Shown in pieces: positions 57,793 through 64,000 of a stretch of DNA of 64,000 bases. A model generated the notes under the pieces. That model did no database searches. It was not told where the DNA came from and was given only the letters and a program-made list of their open reading frames with translations. The position numbers and the translations under genes were made by a program. How positions within the stretch are numbered: the stretch's first letter is position 1; each line of letters starts with the position of its first letter. This DNA comes from Nelumbo lutea (Eukaryota > Streptophyta > Magnoliopsida > Proteales > Nelumbonaceae), in assembly GCA_022828595.1 (NCBI GenBank), contig JAKGHH010000001.1, positions 136,233,017-136,297,016 of the forward strand. The letters are read 5' to 3'.

Positions 57793-59160
57793 ATGTATCT
57801 CTTCGTACCCCCAGTTTTTCGGTTGACCGGTGCCTCAGTTTGCCGACGACTCTCCATAAAGTCCGGCAAGGTTGATGGAGATGGCTGATGGATTCAGACT
57901 CTTTGTTGCGGCTCTGGGGCTTGGATTGCATTAAATAAAAGAATTATGTAGTAGAAATACAATTCAAAGTAACAAGTCAGCTCCAACAAGAGCTCCCAAC
58001 AGAGAGACAACTATAGGTTCCTTGATTCAACCTGCAGAGAATATACCCAATAATCAAATAACTAAGTTTAACAAACTATTGCGCTAAATTAACCAATCAA
58101 ATCATAGAAGGGAGAAGAACTCGTACCTTCGTCATTCTCTCAACAGCCAGGCCATTCGGTTGTACCGGTGGGTTTTCTACCTCCATTGCCAGCGACAACA
58201 AGGGCTTCTCCCCTTTCTTTCTCTCACCCTCTCCCTGCCCTGCTCTCCCCTGTTTCACCGTCCACACCAGTGACAGTTTGAACGACGGTTTCTCCCCTTT
58301 CTTTCTCTCGCTCTCTCCATGCCTCTCACAGTTTGGTTGGACTGTATTGTGTGTGGAGATTCCGAAATTTCTATCTAGCGATGGGAGATGATGTACGGTG
58401 GATCTCAAGCATTACCAAAGCACGTGAGTACGTTGTTTCCTTCGAGCTTCATACATCTGAAAGAACTGTAGTCGAAGAGCAGAGAGGCCATGGATTCAGA
58501 TTTGCATCTTCAACATCAACAACAGTAGAGGCAACAACTGAGCTCGGGTCTGATGTGGTATTGCTTTGCTCCAACCTCATTCTTTGCAAATTTCATCGAC
58601 AGTAGTGGCGGTGGCGTTGACGAAGGATGCGAAGGTTTAAGGATTCAACGGAAGGATAAAATTGACATTTCATCTCTTTTGTCAGTATTTAACGTCAATG
58701 ACAATTTTCTATTTATAGTCAAACAGTAGGTGTACTAATATATTAACTAAATAAGGGTAATTTAAAAAATTTGTCTTAAAAGGATAAGGGAATATGGTGG
58801 ATAGGAAAGGAAAATAAAAAACTATAAAAGCGTTATAAAAATTAAGTGGGCACCAGAAAACGAAAAGAAGGGAACCGGGAGAACTAGAAAACTAGAAAGG
58901 ATTGGAGTCTGCGTGAAACTGCCAATGAGGGACGACCGCGTTGTCCAGGCCTGGATGGACTACATTAACAGCGTTTTGGCCGTTAGTTGGCTATGTGGTT
59001 GAACCGGGGTACAAAACAACAAAAATCAAATTAAACCCCTTCTCACAGTTAGAACCATCCTTCCCCTTTCTACTTTTCTCTTTTCTCCTCCCAGCAAAGT
59101 CCAAACCCTCCTACTACTCCATACACTGGCCTTCATCCGTCGGTGGTGAGAGCTCCGGCC
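57793..59160. other. intergenic stretch with short direct repeat
   Basis: GGCTTCTCCCCTTTCTTTCTCTC near 58207 and GGTTTCTCCCCTTTCTTTCTCTC near 58288 form a direct repeat. An open frame at 58333-58605 has no recognisable domain. Nothing else can be supported. Confidence 0.35.
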
Positions 59161-59164
59161 GTTT

Positions 59165-59762
59165 GCTCCTCTTCTTCTTCTTCTTCTTACGGAGGTGGTT
59201 CTGCTTCTTTGTTTGGACAGATTGAAGGTGACCCCGAACCTCAACTCACACCGGCACAAGGCTCTCTTATCTGGGTATTATGCTTCATGAACGCAAAGAA
59301 CTCCACAAAAATCATGCAAGATATTACATGGCATAGATCCACTTCTTCTCGATCTTCATCCTGCAAGAGTTTCCTTGCATCCAGTTTCAAAGGTTCTTCC
59401 ACATGGACAAAGTTCAACGACCTCTTTGAAGACTATGGAGGAATGGAATCAGGGGGCCATTCACTGACACTAGGAAGGCTATACGCTTGGGAGAAGAAAC
59501 TATATGAGGAAGTGAAGGGAAAAAGTTTTCAAGTACCCCTGCACCCACATGAAGTTTTGAACTCTTATCCCACAACCTATTATAGTGATTTCTTATTTGA
59601 ACAGAGAACACATTTGTAAGCCCGGGTTCACTCACCTTGGTTTGCCTAAACAAAGAGTATAGAGAGCCTTGTGTCGGTGTGAGTTGAGGTTCAGGGTCAC
59701 CTTTAATGTGTCCAAACAAAGAACTAGAGCCACCTTCATAGGAAGAAGAAGAAGAAGAGGAG
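59165..59762. repeat. inverted repeat flanking the DUF632 fragment
   Basis: The plus strand at about 59165-59270 and the minus strand at about 59762-59650 share Ser-repeat coding sequence followed by GGTGACCC-GAACCTCAACTC and GGCACAAGGCTCTCT-like bases. On each strand the reading is SSSSYGGGS or SSSSYEGGS, then SLFG and GDPEPQLTP. The arms are about 105 bp and nearly identical, with about 380 bp between. Confidence 0.8.
59290..59517 (+). pseudogene. DUF632 (NRG2/REL2-like) protein fragment
   Basis: The frame reads NSTKIMQDITWHRSTSSRSS, then GSSTWTKFNDLFEDYGGMES and GGHSLTLGRLYAWEKKLYEE followed by VKG. This matches the region around the start of the DUF632 domain in plant DUF630/DUF632 proteins (NRG2 of nitrate signalling, ROLLING AND ERECT LEAF 2 of rice). 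The conserved LYAWEKKLYEEVK is very clear. There is no stop inside, but the protein before and after is missing and it is joined in frame to unrelated repeat sequence. It is an exon fragment trapped between inverted repeats. Confidence 0.75.
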
Positions 59763-59787
59763 GAGGAGGAGGAGGAGGAGGAGGAGA

Positions 59788-60043
59788 GTGTAAAACTAAG
59801 TAACATGGAATTGACGAAGAAAAATTAGTAATTCCTTCATTAAAATAATCAACTATATATAGGCATTTATTACAAGAAGCCAAAAGAGACTGACATGGCA
59901 TTTACAAAAACAACCAGATTTGTAACCGATTAATAGATTGGTAACAAACTTCTTCTAAGAGTAAACTTCATCGCAGCTAAAGTTCATTGCAAGTTTCTCA
60001 TCACAACCAACATCAACTGGGTATACCGGGTATTCTCCTAATA
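59788..60043 (-). repeat. copia 3' LTR (boundary approximate)
   Basis: On the minus strand it begins TATTAGGAGAATACCC right after the purine tract (a TG start mutated to TA is likely). It has a CTATATATAG TATA-like box at about 59860. The outer end cannot be fixed without the partner LTR; TTTTACA near 59790 is the best guess. Confidence 0.55.
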
Positions 60044-60060
60044 CCCCCCCCCCTTCAAGT
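60044..60060 (-). other. copia polypurine tract
   Basis: On the minus strand ACTTGAAGGGGGGGGG leads directly into the LTR. Confidence 0.8.
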
Positions 60061-60119
60061 TGGAGCATGAGGATTAAAAATGCCCAACTTGGGTAATAAA
60101 TAAGCAAATCTATCTCAGC

Positions 60120-61480
60120 CAATAGCTTTGGTAAAGATATCTACAAGCTGAGTTGATGTAGGAAGATGAACAATAGTTATAGCTTTAGACTGAAGGTGCT
60201 CTCATATGAAATGACAATCTATTTCAATGTGTTTGGTGCGCTCATGGAATACTGGATTAGTAGCGATGTGGAGTGTTGCCTTGTTGTCACAGTATAACTG
60301 CATCGGTTGTGGATGAGAGAGACCAAGATCAGAGAAGACTTACTTCAGCCATAATGGTTTGCTGGTGGCAGCTGCCATTGCACGATACTTTGCTTCAGCA
60401 GAAGAGTGGGTCACTGTTGCTTGCTTCTTGCTCTTCCATGACAAAGGAGATTGTCCTAGGGTTGTGAGATAGCGGGTCACTGAGCCACAATAAGCTTGCA
60501 AAAGGGGATCATAATCAGCCGAAATAAGTATACCTTGCTCTGGTGTAGCCTTCAGGTATTGGAGGATGTGTATTGCAGTATCCAAATGTTGTTATATAGG
60601 ATAACTCATAAATTGACTTAGAATGTGAATTAAATAAGTGAGTTTTGGTCTCATAATGGTGAGATAGAGAAGACGACCCCCAAGTTATCTGTACTGATTG
60701 GGTTGAGTAATTGGCTCGCCAGATTCTGGCCCCAAATGATGTTGTTGTGCAATGGGAAACATACTAGGTTTGCATCCTGAAGGATGTCAGGGGTATATTT
60801 CCTTTGACAGAGAAAAATGCTAGAAGAAGATCGAGAGATATCAATGCCAAGAAAATATGATGGACGCTAAGGTCCTTGATTGGAAAACACTATCGTAGGT
60901 AGTCCTTAAGAGCAAAAATACAGGTTGGGTCATTTTGATAATCACCAAGTCATCAACATATGCAAGTACCACAAGAATGTTGTCTAATTGGACTGAAGTA
61001 AAGAGGGTATTATCAGCAATTGATTACTTGAAGCTCCGTTGGCAAAGAGCATGAGCTAGAGTTTCAAACCAATTGTGCGAGGCTTGCTTGAGGACATAAA
61101 TGGATATGTTCAAGTGACATGCTCGTTGATCCTTAGGAGGCAAGAGTCCTGGTAGAGGCACCATGTAGATTTCTTTATGGAGAGTACCATGGAGGAATGC
61201 ATTGTTTACGTCCATTTGATATAGTTCCCAATTTCAGGTTGCAGCTAGTGCTAAGAGGTAGTGTATTGTTACTAGCTTAGCAACTAGGGCATATGTCTCT
61301 GTATAATCAATGCCTTCAATTTGAGTATAGCTTTTTACTACCAAGTAGGCTTTGTAATGCTCAATAGTTCCATTAGACTTGTACTTGACTTTGTAGACCC
61401 AATGACACCCAATGAGAGTTTTTCCCGGTGGTAGGTTAGTCAAGGTCTAGGTATGAGTGCGCTCAAGTGCAGATAGTTTA
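60120..61480 (-). pseudogene. copia reverse transcriptase and RNase H, broken
   Basis: The RT start reads LIGCHWVYKVKYKSNGTIEH near 61420 and MDVNNAFLHGTLHKEIYM near 61215. YVLKQASHNWFETL follows, where relatives have YGLKQ. The catalytic VLAYVDDLVIIKM lies near 60970-60930. RNase H follows from 60585 with SWKSKKQATVTHSSAEAKYR, then [20 protein letters not shown] and an in-frame stop. Frames change several times between the blocks, so no polyprotein can be made. Confidence 0.85.
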
Positions 61481-61537
61481 ACTGACATAGCTTGTTTCCA
61501 ACAGTCATGTTGGCTGACTTCATCATAATAAGAAGGC

Positions 61538-63700
61538 TTAGGTTGTGTAGAGGGGATTGAACTCAGTTAAAAAATTGGAGATTGGGTGATGGGTGTTGCA
61601 TGAATTAGTTTGTGACTTAAGTGTTGGGAAAATGTAGTCAACCAGGTTTGGTGGAGGTTTTTTAGAGCAAAGTAGGTGATGGTTATGTGAAGTTGAAGGG
61701 CTAGGAACAGCAAGTTTAGAAGTTGGTGAAGTGAAGAAGTCCATGTCACTACTGTGTTCGAGCAATTTTGAATTAATAGGGGGCTGTGAGTTGTCACAAA
61801 CTGGTTCAATTTTAGGTGTTTGACTAGGAACTATATCACCGATTGTTGGTAGAGGCATGATTGATGGTGGGGATGGGTCCAAAGACATGTCCTCATCAAC
61901 AAAGGGAAATTGGTGTTCAAAGAAAATCACATCTCTAGACACAAATATCCGCTTGGTTGTCAAGTCATATAATCTGTATCATTTTTTACCATTAGTATAC
62001 CTGACTAACACACATTTAGTGGCACGGATATCAAATTTATCACGCCCACGTCAGGATGTACTTGCATAGAAGAGGCAACCAAATGTTTGGAAATGATTAT
62101 ATGAAGGAGGCTTGATGAAAAGAAGTTCATATGGTGATTCCCCATCAAGTATTGGAGTAGGCAAGTGATTAATGATGTAAGTTGTTGTTAGAATACATTC
62201 TCCCCAAAACTCGATTGGCAGGTGCGCTTGGAACCATAAGGCCCTTGTTATCTCAAGTAAGTGTCAGTGCTTGCGCTCAATGACCCCATTCTATTGAGGG
62301 GTGTCTATGCAAGATGTTTGATGTAAGATTCCATGTGTTGTCAAGTAATATTGAACAGGTCTCGAGAGAAATTCGGATCCATTATCTGAATGGGATATAT
62401 TTAACTTGGGCATTGAACCGGGTTTTCACCATTTCACAAAACATTACAAGAAAAGAACACACATCTTATTTATATCATAATAAGTATACCCATGTAGCTC
62501 GAGTACAATTGTCTACAATTGCCAAGAAATAATGAGTTAGGGTTGTTCATAAGAATGCCCAACCCGACCAAACTGACCAACCCGAGTTGGTCGAGTTTTC
62601 ATCAATACCGGTGGGTTTTGGGTTGGGCAAATATATAAATTGATATATTGGGTCGGTTTCGGTTTTCTTGTGTGAAAACCGAAACCAATCTGACCCGAAC
62701 CGAACTAGTCTTCTACTAGTTCCGTAGTTCCTAGTTCGAGTTGTTTCCTACTTAATTATAACTAGTTTTCTACTAGAACTTGAAGGCCCATTAGGCAATT
62801 ACAATCATAATAGGCAATCTATCCTAGTTTCCAACTTTCTATAATCTTTTACACCAAATAGGCAATCCATTAGGCAATTACAATTAGAATTCAATTAAGT
62901 GTCCTTTTGCACAGGAGCAAAACCAAAATCGACCCAACCCGACTCAAACCGACCAGGTCGGTTTGGCCTATTAGTGGGTCAGTTTCGGTTTCCACCTCAG
63001 GTAACCCAACCAGGTCGGTTCGGTTGAGAAAACCCCAATAAATCGATCCAACCTGACCCGTGAACACCCCTATAATGAGCTATAGAATAAGATGGAGTGC
63101 GATAGCCTCCCCAAATATCACAATGCATGAGTGTAAACTGGGCATCAGATCTAGTATGACTAATAGGAAAAGAATGACACATTTGTTTTACTCGAAAGCA
63201 TATGTCGCAACAATCATCTTTTGGTGTAGTAATGTGTAGTTCTTGAATCAAAGCAAGTTTCTAATAAGAAGCATGTCCCAACCTTGAATGCCATATGAAT
63301 ATATCATGTGTGTGGGTACTATGCAAAGAGATGGTTGATGGAAAAGAAGCGGAGTGATATAGCCCATCACGCATCCGACCCACACCAATCAGCTTCTTGG
63401 ATGTCAGGTCCTGAAGGGCACAGAAAGTGGGAAAGAACAACATAGCATAAGGTCTTTGGTAAGTTTACCAACAGATATAAGATGCATTGAAATCCCGACA
63501 TGAATAAAACATCCTTTAGTACCTGATTTGAAGACAACGCTATGTCACTTTGTGACTGAACCGATAACAATATTTCCATTTGGCAGCTGAACCGGTTTTA
63601 GTGTTGATGCCAATGTAATAGATGTAGTAGCAAATTCATTATTAGCGGGAACCATGTGATCTGAGGCCCTACTATCCAAAAGCCAAGAAAGGGTAGTGAT
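61538..63700 (-). pseudogene. copia protease and integrase, broken and split by a MITE
   Basis: The protease site at about 63695-63660 reads WLLDSRASDHM, with Arg in place of the catalytic-site Gly (DSGA in relatives). The GAG-pre-integrase region near 63320 has IFIWHSRLGHASY, after an upstream stop. The integrase region near 63130 has HCDIWG and is cut by the element at 62537-63071. Beyond it the integrase end reads YRLYDLTTKRIFVSRDVIFF, continuing at 61963 as the linker toward RT. Many stops are present. Confidence 0.8.
62537..63071. mobile_element. hAT-like MITE (535 bp) with 8-bp target duplication, inside copia integrase
   Basis: ATAATGAG occurs at 62529-62536 and 63072-63079. The left end reads TTAGGGTTGTTCATAAG. 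The reverse complement of the right end reads AGGGGTGTTCACGGGTC. The arms are rich in ACCCGACC/GGTCGGTT words. Ends of the AGGGGTGTTCA type with 8-bp duplications are typical of hAT MITEs. No coding capacity. Confidence 0.85.
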
Positions 63701-63771
63701 TTTATCTGCAAAGTTGGCAGAGAAAGTATGTTTAACTTTGTTTACAAGATCAGACAGATTGTTGATAGTGC

Positions 63772-64000
63772 TTAATAACTGTTGATACTGTTCCTTGGAT
63801 AGGTTGGAAATCGGAGAGTCTCTTTGGATTGAGTTTGTGCTAGGAGCAGCCTTTTCTTGATTGCCAGTGTTGTTCTTGGGTGTGGACTTTGATCGAGTTC
63901 CCTAATTCGGTGGATACCCAAACCATTCAAAATAGTGGTGCTTGCTGTGGCCCTGTTTCTTGCAGTGATCACAATGAATCTTGGGCTTTTCTTTTCCTCC
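63772..64000 (-). pseudogene. copia gag C-terminus with altered zinc knuckle
   Basis: Near the right edge the minus strand reads IHCDHCKKQGHSKHHYFEWF. This is a CCHC knuckle in which the last Cys appears as Tyr. A serine/asparagine-rich linker follows up to the protease. The start of gag lies outside the window. Confidence 0.7.

Larger units (their letters stand above)
59788..64000 (-). mobile_element. Ty1/copia element, 5' part outside window, inactive
   Basis: Reading leftward from the right edge: gag end, protease, integrase (split by a MITE), linker, RT, RNase H, purine tract and 3' LTR. The lineage differs from the other two copia elements (different linker and LTR). All domains contain stops. 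The other LTR is right of the window. Confidence 0.85.

Noticed and set aside
1..64000. Search for a new defence-like or operon-like system
   Set aside because: The genes are plant retroelement cassettes and spliced host fragments on both strands; no conserved multi-gene cassette outside known transposon families was seen.
1..64000. tRNA, rRNA, CRISPR array or riboswitch
   Set aside because: No tRNA cloverleaf, rRNA signature, or regularly spaced identical repeats with unique spacers were recognised by eye; a covariance-model scan would be the decisive test.

Overview
The window is nuclear DNA of a flowering plant. It holds plant-type L1 LINEs with RNase H, Ty1/copia elements primed by initiator-Met tRNA, a Ty3/gypsy element of the Tat-like group, hAT- and PIF/Harbinger-like MITEs, and spliced host exons matching plant-only families (FLY-type transmembrane RING E3 ligase, TIME FOR COFFEE, RPK2, CDPK, OPT, subtilase, DUF632). 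I cannot name the species. No prokaryotic operon, phage, CRISPR array or new defence-type system is visible. The window is transposon-dominated intergenic DNA with one plausible live host gene and many gene fragments.

Layout. 1-5.7 kb: minus-strand L1 LINE, running off the left edge and inserted in a copia element. 5.7-9.0 kb: the rest of that copia (gag, protease, primer site, LTR), whose LTR is split by a 1,181-bp hAT-like element with an exact 8-bp target duplication. 9.0-11.1 kb: an unrecognised lysine-rich reading frame and a 785-bp 5'-truncated LINE with an exact 18-bp target duplication. 11.6-17.1 kb: first three coding exons of a FLY1/FLY2-like E3 ligase on the minus strand, with a LINE piece in an intron. 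The RING exons are not seen. 17.1-25.1 kb: promoter side of that gene, two small palindromic elements, and a MITE split by a 5.5-kb copia with both LTRs. 25.4-28.3 kb: a tandem duplication full of minisatellites, then the C-terminal end of an RPK2-like kinase. 28.3-32.2 kb: mostly AT-rich DNA. 32.5-38.0 kb: a Harbinger-like unit with a broken Myb/SANT-like ORF1, a broken CDPK EF-hand piece and a LINE piece. 38.0-40.4 kb: AT-rich DNA. 40.4-49.8 kb: gypsy element with gag, protease, RT, RNase H, a second RNase H, integrase, minisatellite and a long antisense ORF. 49.8-59.8 kb: fragments of a subtilase, TIME FOR COFFEE, an oligopeptide transporter and a DUF632 protein, with a foldback element, a LINE tail and a GC-armed element. 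59.8-64.0 kb: a minus-strand copia split by a hAT-like MITE and running off the right edge.

The retroelement genes form ordinary replication cassettes, but every one checked carries stops, frameshifts or catalytic changes. I judge all of them inactive. The most informative signals are the order of nested insertions (several with exact target duplications), TAG stops in the gypsy element at glutamine positions (a pattern expected from decay of methylated CHG sites), the antisense coiled-coil ORF of the gypsy element, and captured or decayed host gene pieces.
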